A DNA stretch of 64,000 nt from positions 3,181,001 through 3,245,000 of the forward strand of contig NZ_CP119422.1 of NCBI RefSeq assembly GCF_030506285.1. Direction: 5' to 3'. The position numbers and the translations under genes are program-made. How positions within the stretch are numbered: the first letter of the stretch is position 1; every line of letters begins with the position of its first letter. Below, one piece after another: positions 25,189 through 33,512 of this stretch. The notes under the pieces were generated by a model. The model saw only the letters and a list, made by a program, of their open reading frames with translations, had not been told where the DNA came from and ran no database searches. Origin of the DNA: Catalinimonas niigatensis (GTDB lineage: Bacteria > Bacteroidota > Bacteroidia > Cytophagales > Cyclobacteriaceae).

Positions 25189-26571
25189 ATGCCACATAAA
25201 AGATCTAAATATTTAAAAGTTCTTTTTTCGCTAGGAGATTTTGTTATCCTTAACCTATCCTTTATAGGAGCTTACTTCGCTAAGTTCCATACAATTGATG
25301 GATTGGCCATACCTCCTTATCTGGAATTGTGGATTTTGGTTAACATCTTTTGGGGATCGCTTACGCTTATATTTAAGCCGTATAATATTGACCGTACAAC
25401 CAAGCTTAATGAGATACTAAAGAAACACTACGCTTTAGTCGTCATTCATCTGTTGATGATTACTGCGTTTTGGGTTTTTAACAAAGCGTATTATTACTCG
25501 AGAGCTCAATTACTGATTACTTTTTTGCTCTTCTTAGTTTCTATTTCTGTATGGAGACTCATATTCGTTTATACATTAGGCATTCTAAGGGCAAAAGGAT
25601 ATAATATCCGTAAAGTAGTGGTAGTAGGTCATCAAAAGACGTCTTCAGACATTGTTAAGCATTTCTATAAGCACCCAGAGTATGGTTACAGGGTTATTAA
25701 AACCTTTGGACAAAACGAAAAAGAAGAATATAATTTGAATGGAAAGCTTGAAGAAATCAAGCGTTATGTCATTCAAAATGATATTGATGAGGTATATTGC
25801 TGTATGCCTTACATGGACTTTTCACAGCTGAAAAGTCTGGTAGATTTTGGTCATGAAAGTTTAATTAAGGTTAAACTCATTGGTAATTTTCAAGGACTTC
25901 CTTTGAATGGGATTAAATCCACCAATTATGGTTCTATCCCTGTAATTAATGCTACTTCTATACCTCTTGATGATTGGAGAAATAAACTTAGTAAAAGAAT
26001 TTTTGATATTGTTTTCTCCTTTCTAGTGGTTCTTTGCATATTTACCTGGTTAATTCCTGTGATTGCAATTATCATTAAATTTACTTCCAGAGGGCCTGTA
26101 TTCTTTAAACAAAAAAGAACCGGGCTTAACAATAATATTTTTGAGTGTTGGAAGTTCAGAACAATGTATGTGAATGATGAATCTGATGCTAAACAGGCGA
26201 CTAAGAATGATTCACGCGTTACACCTATTGGAAGATTTCTTAGGAAAACCAGCTTAGATGAGCTTCCACAGTTTTTCAATGTATTGCTAGGAAATATGTC
26301 AGTGGTTGGACCAAGACCTCATCCTGTGCAGTTGAATGAGCAGTATACTCCTCAAATTAGAAAGTTTGCGCAAAGACATTCTGTGAAGCCTGGTATTACC
26401 GGCCTTGCACAAGCTAAAGGTTATCGGGGTGAAACCGCTACTTTTGAAAAGATGAACAATCGCGTAAGGTTAGATCGTTTTTATGTAGAAAAATGGTTTT
26501 TCAGCCTTGATCTAAAAATAATTGTGCTTACAATTTTTTCCCTGGCCAAAGGTCAGGAAAACGCTTACTAA
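25189..26571 (+). CDS. Undecaprenyl-phosphate sugar phosphotransferase (WcaJ type)
   Basis: A 460-residue polyprenyl glycosylphosphotransferase that loads the first sugar-1-phosphate onto undecaprenyl phosphate. The N-terminal part has four membrane helices (about 10-130), a CoA-binding-like Rossmann domain follows (VVVVGHQ), then one more hydrophobic segment near 275-300 and the catalytic bacterial sugar transferase domain: FFKQKRTGLNN, WKFRTMY, RFLRKTSLDELPQF and SVVGPRPHP, with the Asp-Glu pair in SLDELPQ. Family precedent is glucose or galactose; the sugar is not set by these motifs. It has its own promoter and ends at a strong terminator, closing the locus. Confidence 0.88.
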   Translation: MPHKRSKYLKVLFSLGDFVILNLSFIGAYFAKFHTIDGLAIPPYLELWILVNIFWGSLTLIFKPYNIDRTTKLNEILKKHYALVVIHLLMITAFWVFNKAYYYSRAQLLITFLLFLVSISVWRLIFVYTLGILRAKGYNIRKVVVVGHQKTSSDIVKHFYKHPEYGYRVIKTFGQNEKEEYNLNGKLEEIKRYVIQNDIDEVYCCMPYMDFSQLKSLVDFGHESLIKVKLIGNFQGLPLNGIKSTNYGSIPVINATSIPLDDWRNKLSKRIFDIVFSFLVVLCIFTWLIPVIAIIIKFTSRGPVFFKQKRTGLNNNIFECWKFRTMYVNDESDAKQATKNDSRVTPIGRFLRKTSLDELPQFFNVLLGNMSVVGPRPHPVQLNEQYTPQIRKFAQRHSVKPGITGLAQAKGYRGETATFEKMNNRVRLDRFYVEKWFFSLDLKIIVLTIFSLAKGQENAY

Positions 26572-26577
26572 ATATAG

Positions 26578-26603
26578 AAACCCTTCTTCGGAAGGGTTTT
26601 TTG
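26578..26603 (+). terminator. Rho-independent terminator with UUCG loop
   Basis: AAACCCTTC, loop TTCG, GAAGGGTTT, then a T run. A 9-base-pair stem closed by the extra-stable UUCG tetraloop ends 7 bases after the WcaJ-like stop codon. It separates the polysaccharide locus from convergent chrA. Confidence 0.9.
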
Positions 26604-26607
26604 TTAG

Positions 26608-27783
26608 TTAGAAAATAAAGCCTGCTGCCAATCCTGATAGGATGATGAAAGGAGCAGGGATACGGGTAAATTTTAGTAAGAGGAAGGTACCTATCACACA
26701 TGCAGCATTTATCCAGTCTGCCGGAATTGGTTCTAAAAGTAAGAAAGTAGCAGCGATCACCATTCCTGAGCTGGCGGCTGTGATTCCTTCAAGTGAAGCT
26801 TTTATCACTCTATATTTTTTAAGCTCATCCCAAAACCTGATCATAAAGAAAATCAGGAAAGTTCCTGGCAGGAATATGCCTACAGAAGCAACCAATGCAC
26901 CCAGTATCTCACCACTCATCCCGTGCTCTCGCATGGCCAATGACCCAATATATGCGCTGAACGAAAAAGTAGGGCCAGGTACTGCCTGTACCATGGCATA
27001 TCCGGAAAGAAACTCTTCTGAACTGAGGTATCCCAAAAAGTTTACAAATTCAGTGTAGAGCAGGGGTATAAGCACCTGCCCTCCTCCAAAGATCAGGCTT
27101 CCATTACGATAGAAATTTTCAAACAAACGTATAGGTAGTGCTTGGGTAATTCCTCCAACAATTGCTGCAAAGATTAATATTCCTATCCATAATATCAGGT
27201 TTCCCCACTTGATAGACATCTTTTGTTTTTGTTCATGAGGATGTCTCTTCCACTTAACTGCAGTAGTGAATCCGGCTAATAACAACAAGAGAGGATAAAT
27301 GAAGGGCTTACGAATAAAGAAAGATACTATCGCGGCAACCAGCATAATAATGACGCCAGTGCGGGTTGTCACTACTTTACGACTTATCGTATATGATGCA
27401 TAGGCCACAAAACCTACCGCCATGGGTTGAATAAAACGTGTAAAATCCAAAGAAAACGCTTGCCTTTGAAAATGGGACACAATCAAAGCCAGAGTAGTCA
27501 TGATAGTAACTGCAGGAAAAGCCCACACCAAAAGAGTAAGAAAGGCAAGTTTAGCGCCTCCTATTTTATACCCTATGGCCGTAATGGTCTGAGTTGAAGT
27601 AGGTCCCGGCAGTATCTGGCATAGTGCATATAGCTCTATCAATTCTATTTCGGTGAGATATCTCCTTTTTTCTACCATCATGCGTAAAAAAAGCGTCATG
27701 TGCGCCTGGGGGCCCCCAAAGGCACTTATAGTTACCAGAAGCACATCTTTGAGAAAGATGATATGACGAACACGCCTGACCAA
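26608..27783 (-). CDS. chrA: Chromate transporter ChrA (long form, TTG start)
   Basis: A 391-residue inner-membrane protein of the CHR family with two homologous halves. The first half has SAFGGPQAHM (about 20-29) and LPGPTSTQ, the second has FGGGQVLIPLL and VPGPTFSFS. Each half has about five or six membrane helices. Characterised members export chromate, driven by the proton motive force. The start is a TTG at 27783: an in-frame TAA lies just upstream, and no ATG occurs before the first conserved motif. Role in chromate export is by family; some members are of unknown substrate. Confidence 0.87.
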   Translation of the reverse strand: MVRRVRHIIFLKDVLLVTISAFGGPQAHMTLFLRMMVEKRRYLTEIELIELYALCQILPGPTSTQTITAIGYKIGGAKLAFLTLLVWAFPAVTIMTTLALIVSHFQRQAFSLDFTRFIQPMAVGFVAYASYTISRKVVTTRTGVIIMLVAAIVSFFIRKPFIYPLLLLLAGFTTAVKWKRHPHEQKQKMSIKWGNLILWIGILIFAAIVGGITQALPIRLFENFYRNGSLIFGGGQVLIPLLYTEFVNFLGYLSSEEFLSGYAMVQAVPGPTFSFSAYIGSLAMREHGMSGEILGALVASVGIFLPGTFLIFFMIRFWDELKKYRVIKASLEGITAASSGMVIAATFLLLEPIPADWINAACVIGTFLLLKFTRIPAPFIILSGLAAGFIF

Positions 27784-27836
27784 TAGAGCTTAGGTTTACA
27801 TGTTTGCTAATTTTTTCAATTATCCTGAGAATATCT

Positions 27837-28808
27837 TTATTTCTTTAAGCCAATCTCAGCCAATCTTTCGTCTAAGAATTCACCGGCTGTCATATTGGTA
27901 TACTGCTTAGGCTGTTCAGCACTTATGCAACTGTCCAGGCAGGTAAGATCCATATCAGAGCGGGGATGCAGAAAAAATGGAATGGAATAACGAGATGTCT
28001 TCATTTTTTCTTTGGGCGGATTGACTACCCGATGGATTGTAGACTTAAGCTTATCATTGGTAAGCCGCGCAAGCATATCACCTACATTGACAACTATCTG
28101 CTCAGGTAATGCAGTAACTGGAAACCATTTTCCATCTCTCCGCTGGATTTCCAGCCCTTCAGCACTTGCCCCCATTAGCAAAGTGATCAGATTAATATCT
28201 CCGTGTTCTGCCGCCCTCACAGCGTCAGCGGGTATGGAGTCCGGGTCTTCAATGGGAAAATAATGAATAGCTCTTAGGATACTATTGCCATTATGGACTT
28301 TTGCATCAAAATAATCTTCAGGCAGTTTCAGATATAAAGCTACTGCTTTCAAAATCTGCTGCCCGGCACTTTCCAGGGTTTTGAAGGCTCGGGAAGCATA
28401 TTGCTGCATTTCAGGGAGCTCAGAGGGCCAGATGTTATCCGGATAAACTTCTTTTACCGGATCATCATTTTCTACGATCTGCCCAATCTGATAAAATTCT
28501 TTTAAATCACCGGTACTCCGGCCTTTGGCATGCTCTTTTCCTTTGCTCGTATACCCTCTTTGCCCATGAAATTCCGCACTATCATATTGTTTTTTGACCG
28601 CCTCAGGCAATGTAAAGAAATCCTGGATAGCCTGATAAAGCTTATGGCGTAATTCATCGCTGAGCCCATGATTTTTTATAGCGACAAAACCTACATGGTT
28701 AAAAGTATTTCCTAACGCTGCGACAAACTTTGTCCTTTTTTCATTGTTACCACTTCTGAAGTCTTCTAAATCCAGGGAAGGTATATTATCAAATGATGCA
28801 TCTGCCAT
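27837..28808 (-). CDS. Isopenicillin-N-synthase-family 2-oxoglutarate/Fe(II) oxygenase
   Basis: A 323-residue soluble dioxygenase. The N-terminal DIOX_N domain has VGFVAIKNHGL; the C-terminal 2OG-FeII domain has the iron-binding H-x-D in EHGDINLITLL (near residue 205), the distal His in STIHRVVNPP, and RYSIPFF, whose Arg would bind the 2-oxoglutarate carboxylate. All three iron ligands are thus present. The substrate is not known; family members act on amino acids, peptides or plant-like metabolites, and ethylene-forming-like relatives exist. It lies 53 bases upstream of chrA on the same strand, so the two could be cotranscribed. Confidence 0.85.
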   Translation of the reverse strand: MADASFDNIPSLDLEDFRSGNNEKRTKFVAALGNTFNHVGFVAIKNHGLSDELRHKLYQAIQDFFTLPEAVKKQYDSAEFHGQRGYTSKGKEHAKGRSTGDLKEFYQIGQIVENDDPVKEVYPDNIWPSELPEMQQYASRAFKTLESAGQQILKAVALYLKLPEDYFDAKVHNGNSILRAIHYFPIEDPDSIPADAVRAAEHGDINLITLLMGASAEGLEIQRRDGKWFPVTALPEQIVVNVGDMLARLTNDKLKSTIHRVVNPPKEKMKTSRYSIPFFLHPRSDMDLTCLDSCISAEQPKQYTNMTAGEFLDERLAEIGLKK

Positions 28809-28864
28809 CTTTTTGCTTTTTTATTAATACTTTTCTTTAATGGGTAATTAGGCAAAATTTGTAA

Positions 28865-28872
28865 TAACTTTG
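28865..28872 (+). promoter_or_regulatory. -7 box of a Bacteroidota promoter before the lipoprotein gene
   Basis: TAACTTTG matches TAnnTTTG exactly. No clear TTTG lies 19-21 bases upstream. The box covers a possible TTG start at 28870, which supports the ATG at 28900 as the true start of translation. Confidence 0.55.
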
Positions 28873-28899
28873 CACTTCATCAAACAAAAAAACTGTGCT

Positions 28900-29736
28900 A
28901 TGAAAAACTTATTTTTATCTTTTACTTATTTATTTTTTCTATCTGTTATGGTCTCTTGTGGCCCCAGCAGTACCCAGGAAGAAGGCACTGACATGAGTGA
29001 TACCTCTAATGTTGCCCAAGAAGAACAAATGGGAGAAGTAACTTTATCTCCTGCTCCGGAGGCTGTTGATTATTCTGATGCTATATTAGAGATGAGTTCT
29101 CCTGCTGAAGGTGAAACTATTAATGGCAACAGCGTATCATTCAATTATGATGTTACAAATTACGAATTAGGGGTGCAAACTTCTGATGCTGATCAAAAAC
29201 CTTTGGCAAATTCTGCACAAGGACAGCATATTCACCTGATTTTGAATAACAATCCTTATTATGCAATCTATGAGCCTACTCACCAAATGGAACTTGACAA
29301 CGGACATTATGTTGCACTTTCTTTCCTTTCCAGGTCTTATCACCAGAGCGTGAAACATCCGGAGGCTTTCACAATCTCTCAATTTACTGTAGGAGAGGGT
29401 GAAAGCGAAGAGGTGGATCTTTCTGCTCCTATGCTTTTCTATAGCCGTCCCAAAGGGACTTATACCGGCGCCGATGCCGAAACTCTGCTTTTTGATTTCT
29501 ACCTAGTTAATACTGAGATTGGAGCCAATGGTAACCAAGTTCGTGTTACTGTAAATGGTGATCAGGAATTTATGGTAGATGAGTGGGCACCGATGCTACT
29601 CGAAGGTTTGCCTATGGGAGAGAATACCGTTAAAATTGAACTGGTAGACAGCGAAGGAAACCTGATTGATAGTCCTTTCAATAGTGAAGAAAGAACATTT
29701 ACACTAGAAGAAGCTACAGAGGAGCCTGCTTCTTAA
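28900..29736 (+). CDS. Predicted lipoprotein with two related Ig-like domains
   Basis: About 278 residues, with a lipoprotein signal peptide (MKNLFLSFTYLFF...) and the lipobox VMVSC at about 17-21. An acidic linker follows. Two halves look alike: VSFNYDVTNYELG with QHIHLILNN in the first, LLFDFYLVNTEIG with NQVRVTVNG in the second, each followed by a strand ending in a small polar turn. This suggests a duplicated beta-sandwich. The His-x-His of the first copy is missing from the second. It should sit in the outer membrane or face the periplasm. I do not recognise a function. The gene stands alone between a promoter box and a terminator. Confidence 0.7.
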   Translation: MKNLFLSFTYLFFLSVMVSCGPSSTQEEGTDMSDTSNVAQEEQMGEVTLSPAPEAVDYSDAILEMSSPAEGETINGNSVSFNYDVTNYELGVQTSDADQKPLANSAQGQHIHLILNNNPYYAIYEPTHQMELDNGHYVALSFLSRSYHQSVKHPEAFTISQFTVGEGESEEVDLSAPMLFYSRPKGTYTGADAETLLFDFYLVNTEIGANGNQVRVTVNGDQEFMVDEWAPMLLEGLPMGENTVKIELVDSEGNLIDSPFNSEERTFTLEEATEEPAS

Positions 29737-29761
29737 TGTAATATCATATGTATTGTATATG

Positions 29762-29787
29762 AAAAAGCGGGAAATTTCCCGCTTTTT
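29762..29787. terminator. Bidirectional terminator, 26-base perfect palindrome
   Basis: AAAAAGCGGGAAA and TTTCCCGCTTTTT form a perfect inverted repeat with A and T runs on both sides. It lies 25 bases after the lipoprotein stop and directly before the recO stop codon, so it can end transcription from both sides. Confidence 0.88.
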
Positions 29788-30483
29788 TTATTCCATCAGT
29801 TCTCGGAGTACTGTCATGGATTTGAGATCCTTAAAGCCTTCTATGTGCAATTGGTAAAATTTAATCAGATCATCCAGCAAAACTCGCCGGATAGTATTGC
29901 TGCTCTTTGTGTATTGAGTAAAGGGTAAATTTATCAGTTGGCTCAATACTGCTTCCTCTTCCTGGTAAAGCTGTGGCTTACCCACTTCTTCATACACCTG
30001 ATCAAATACCTCATTGGCAGAACGGGGTTCAAAACCCAGATAACGGCTTAGCTTGATCATGAATTGTAAATGGAAATTTTCATAACCTACATGCAAATGA
30101 TCAAATACCAGAAGAGAAGTATATAAAAACTCAAACATCGCATCATTTCCTTCTTCTTCTTTCAAACATTTGTTTAATAACTCAGTGATAAATAACGCTA
30201 TACCTGATTTTTTAAAATCATAAGGAATAGTCTGATAGGGCTCGAGGCACTTCAATTCAGAGATGCGGTTTAGTCCGGGAGATTTTTTATAATACACCAC
30301 CAGATCCAGCAAGGTAAGAGGTTGAAATAAGGATATTTTACCTTTACTTTTTTTCCCTCCCCCTCTTACACTATTGACAATATAAGATTGCAGACCAAAA
30401 GCTTCGGTGTAGATTTTGGTTACAATGGATGTTTCGCGGTACTTGATAAAGTTCAGTACAATACCTCTCGTCTTGTGCAACAT
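29788..30483 (-). CDS. recO: DNA repair protein RecO
   Basis: A 231-residue RecO, the mediator that loads RecA onto SSB-coated DNA with RecR. The N-terminal OB-fold starts LHKTRGIVLNFIKYRETSIV, and the family signature SVRGGGKKSKG with QPLTLLDLVVY follows. The helical C-terminal domain lacks the zinc-binding cysteines found in some RecO proteins: only two scattered cysteines are seen. Its ATG is 1 base after the porZ stop codon, so it is the last gene of the tdk-porZ-recO transcript and ends at a strong terminator. Confidence 0.9.
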   Translation of the reverse strand: MLHKTRGIVLNFIKYRETSIVTKIYTEAFGLQSYIVNSVRGGGKKSKGKISLFQPLTLLDLVVYYKKSPGLNRISELKCLEPYQTIPYDFKKSGIALFITELLNKCLKEEEGNDAMFEFLYTSLLVFDHLHVGYENFHLQFMIKLSRYLGFEPRSANEVFDQVYEEVGKPQLYQEEEAVLSQLINLPFTQYTKSSNTIRRVLLDDLIKFYQLHIEGFKDLKSMTVLRELME

Positions 30484-30484
30484 A

Positions 30485-32761
30485 TTAATTGATAACTGCT
30501 ACTTTACCGACAAATGTTTGTGAACCATCTGCCGAAGCACTAAATACCAGATAAACACCGGTACCGACCCGGCTTCCGTTATAATCTTTTATATCCCAAA
30601 CAGCTGTACCTCCTTCGGCCATTAGTTCTTTTACTAGTGTGCCTGTAATAGTAGTAATTTTTATGTTAGCATCCGTCACCAGGCCTTCTATACCTACATA
30701 ACCAGTAAAATCCGCTGGTACCGGGTTAGGGAAAATTTTCACTGTGGCATGCGTTTCTTTTCCTTCAGTAGATGTGCCACGATAAGAAATCAGTCCCTTG
30801 TCTGTTAAAATAAATACTTCGCCACTGTTATCATTGATGGTAATGTCCAGAATATTGTCTGAGGGAAGGGGGCTGTTTGCTGTAGTGAAGTGCGCTATAA
30901 GTTCTTCGGCCGTTTCGCTAAACAACCATATTCCATCTCTGCTGCCCATCCATTTACGATTTCCTCCATCTACCGCCAGACTGGTGACAGCATCTCCAAA
31001 AAATAAAAACTGATTTTCAAAAATGGGTTTAACAGCGTTTGGAAAAGCAAAAATATCCCGCGGAGCAGGAAAATATGCTACTCCTTCATTACCTGCCAAC
31101 CAAATTTGCCCCTCTCTATCTTCTACTATATCCGTAAATAAGTCTCCTGGCAAAGACGCTCTGTCGATCACCGACCTGATGGATAGACTCTCATCTTCCT
31201 GCACATCATAGGCAATAATGTTTGCTCCGCTAAGTGCTTTTACTCCTTGCTGACTGCTCAGCAGCCAGGGCATGTCATTGACAGTAAGTACCATTTCTAC
31301 TGGAAAACGGCTTTCCACACTTACAGGTGCAAAAGCTTGCCAATTACTTTCCTCAACATCATAAAGATGAAGCGAGGGAGTAACATTGTAATTGGTCACC
31401 CATAGGTTGTTATTCTCCACCAATACACTACTGATGTTATCATTAGCCAAGGTGCTTTCACCGGTTTGAGAAGAAATGACATCAAAGGCCTCATTTCCGT
31501 CCCAACGGATTAAACCACTTCCGGCAGAAGCAAAGTAATAAGACTGCCCGGCAGGCAGATAATCTACATCTATCAAAGAAGCCACTGAAGATTGATCTAT
31601 ATATGCCTCGATACGTGCAGGATCATAATTGTTCCATTGATCTGCCTGAAAAGTAGAGAAAGCAGCCTCGGGGCTATTCAGCAGGGAAAAAATCTTTTCT
31701 CCGGCATAATGGATACTATATATATCATCACCAAGGGGACCTTCCGGAAGTAAAATCTCCTGCTGCCCGCTACTATTGATCCGAATCAACCCTCTTTCTT
31801 CATCTGCTACCCAGACTACCCCTTCTGCATCTACAACTGCCTCTGCTGGCTGAGGTGTATTAAAAACCGCTAACTCATCCGTTACTACATAAATCTGATC
31901 TCCTGCTACTGCCGCTACACTTTGTGATGTGGCCCTCAGGCTGGAGAATGCATTGTTTACCAAAAGATCGCTTAAAATCCATTGCCCGTTTTTCAAAGTA
32001 TATACGCCTTCATTATCTACTGCTGCATATACATTTTCCCCATTCTGCTCAATGTATCTGATAGAAACTAGAGGTAACCCCTCGTCGGGTCCATAACGTT
32101 TCCAGCTCGCAAAGTCCTGTCGGTTTACGTTAACTGCCAAAGCATTAGAAATGACTCCTTCAGCTGTGGCGAGATATATACTATCTCTTGCAATGCTTAT
32201 ATCATAGACTGGAAGAGGATCACCTATTATACTTAGTCGGGTATAAGATTCGCGAATGTTGATAGTGATGTCATTTTCATTATCAATTTCCAGTACCCTT
32301 ACCCCCAGGTTAGTAGCCACATACGCTAAGTTATTGCGTAAAAGCACATCGTTGATCTGCTCAGTTCTTTCAGACTCATTCAGCAATCCGAATCTCCCTA
32401 TTTGTCCTGCAGAAAGTACATCTATAAGATTGCTTTTGTAGGCAAGTAAGAGCAAATCACCTTCTTCCTGATAGCTCATATCTGCAATTCCTACATCACT
32501 CAGACCATCTGATTTGGTGAGCACATTCAGCGAATTATCGGATTTTTCGTAGTAAAATAACCCGTTTTGCGCAGCACAATAGACTTTTTCTTCTGCTAAT
32601 TGGAGATGACTTGCCTGCTGATAGGAGAAATGTGTACGCCATGTACCAATAGGAATATCAGCTTGTGCAAAAAGATGATGGGATATGCAAAGAACAAATA
32701 GTAGTAAACAAACAATCTCTGCCCATTTTTGCCAATTCCTGTCTCCATACCCACTACCCAT
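30485..32761 (-). CDS. porZ: Type IX secretion accessory protein PorZ
   Basis: A 758-residue exported protein. A signal peptide lies at about 14-32 (LLLFVLCISHHLFAQ). Two seven-bladed propellers made of regulator-propeller repeats follow, with the PorZ-type opening IPIGTWRTHFSYQQASHL. The last 85 residues, from VKIFPNPVPADF, are a T9SS sorting-like domain. In Porphyromonas gingivalis PorZ binds anionic LPS on the cell surface and supplies it to the sortase PorU. Its ATG overlaps the tdk stop by one base (TAATG), so translation is coupled, and recO follows after 1 base. It implies that the organism has a T9SS attachment complex. Confidence 0.9.
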   Translation of the reverse strand: MGSGYGDRNWQKWAEIVCLLLFVLCISHHLFAQADIPIGTWRTHFSYQQASHLQLAEEKVYCAAQNGLFYYEKSDNSLNVLTKSDGLSDVGIADMSYQEEGDLLLLAYKSNLIDVLSAGQIGRFGLLNESERTEQINDVLLRNNLAYVATNLGVRVLEIDNENDITINIRESYTRLSIIGDPLPVYDISIARDSIYLATAEGVISNALAVNVNRQDFASWKRYGPDEGLPLVSIRYIEQNGENVYAAVDNEGVYTLKNGQWILSDLLVNNAFSSLRATSQSVAAVAGDQIYVVTDELAVFNTPQPAEAVVDAEGVVWVADEERGLIRINSSGQQEILLPEGPLGDDIYSIHYAGEKIFSLLNSPEAAFSTFQADQWNNYDPARIEAYIDQSSVASLIDVDYLPAGQSYYFASAGSGLIRWDGNEAFDVISSQTGESTLANDNISSVLVENNNLWVTNYNVTPSLHLYDVEESNWQAFAPVSVESRFPVEMVLTVNDMPWLLSSQQGVKALSGANIIAYDVQEDESLSIRSVIDRASLPGDLFTDIVEDREGQIWLAGNEGVAYFPAPRDIFAFPNAVKPIFENQFLFFGDAVTSLAVDGGNRKWMGSRDGIWLFSETAEELIAHFTTANSPLPSDNILDITINDNSGEVFILTDKGLISYRGTSTEGKETHATVKIFPNPVPADFTGYVGIEGLVTDANIKITTITGTLVKELMAEGGTAVWDIKDYNGSRVGTGVYLVFSASADGSQTFVGKVAVIN

Positions 32762-33390
32762 TACTCTTCTTGGTGCTTAGTCGCCTGGTGTTGGATATGC
32801 TTTTCTTTCATGCCCTGGTTGAAGTGAAAGCGACATCTCGCTTCATATTGTTCTTTGGCTCCCAACATCATTTTCTCTTTCTGCCCGGTGAGTCGGAAGG
32901 AGAAAGAAGCAGGAGCACCGGATATGGCACAAATCGCATGCACTTTGGTCACATATTCAGCTACTGCCATCAGGTATGGCATAGGGCCAAAAGGTTTACC
33001 TTCATAGTCCATATCCAAGCCAGCCACAATGACGCGCTTTCCCCGATTGGCCAGTTCATTACAGACATCCACAATGCTATCATCAAAAAACTGAGCTTCA
33101 TCTATACCTATTACTTTACTGTCACCGGCTTTCTCCAATATATCTTCTGCTTTTTCTACTGCAGTAGAAGCAATACGGTTTTGGTTATGAGAAACCACTT
33201 CTTCAGTATGGTAGCGGGTATCTACCGATGGCTTGAAAATCTCTACCTGTTGTCTGGCAATAATGGCTCTATTGAGCCTTCGGATCAACTCCTCAGTTTT
33301 ACCCGAAAACATACATCCGCAGATAACTTCTATCCATCCCGTTTGTATATTGTCATAAGGAGCTCCTCCCACTTGTGGTTCTATAAACAT
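32761..33390 (-). CDS. tdk: Thymidine kinase, with degenerate zinc site
   Basis: A 209-residue type II thymidine kinase that phosphorylates thymidine for salvage. P-loop GCMFSGKTEE (25-34), the catalytic Glu in GIDEAQFF (E98) and the lasso-domain region GAKEQYEARCR are present. The structural zinc site is not standard: Cys154 is followed by Ser157 where the second Cys of C-x2-C should be, and the later pair is C186-x2-H189. The fold may be stable without zinc, as seems to be the case in other Bacteroidota. It is the first gene of the tdk-porZ-recO block, overlapping porZ by one base. Confidence 0.9.
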   Translation of the reverse strand: MFIEPQVGGAPYDNIQTGWIEVICGCMFSGKTEELIRRLNRAIIARQQVEIFKPSVDTRYHTEEVVSHNQNRIASTAVEKAEDILEKAGDSKVIGIDEAQFFDDSIVDVCNELANRGKRVIVAGLDMDYEGKPFGPMPYLMAVAEYVTKVHAICAISGAPASFSFRLTGQKEKMMLGAKEQYEARCRFHFNQGMKEKHIQHQATKHQEE

Positions 33391-33512
33391 GAATCTTGAG
33401 AAATTAAGGTGAAGTGAAACCTTTGCCTTGCTACACTTTGATAATATGATTTACTTTAGCGAGTTAATTAACTGACAGGTAGCGCTTTTGTACAAATGAA
33501 ATAAATATCCTT

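Noticed and set aside
28870-28899. Upstream TTG start for the lipoprotein gene
   Set aside because: The codon lies inside the -7 box TAACTTTG, and the later ATG gives a clean lipoprotein signal peptide.
30485-32761. Hybrid two-component sensor because of regulator-propeller repeats
   Set aside because: There is no kinase, receiver or DNA-binding domain. The PorZ-type start and a T9SS-like C-terminus fit PorZ.
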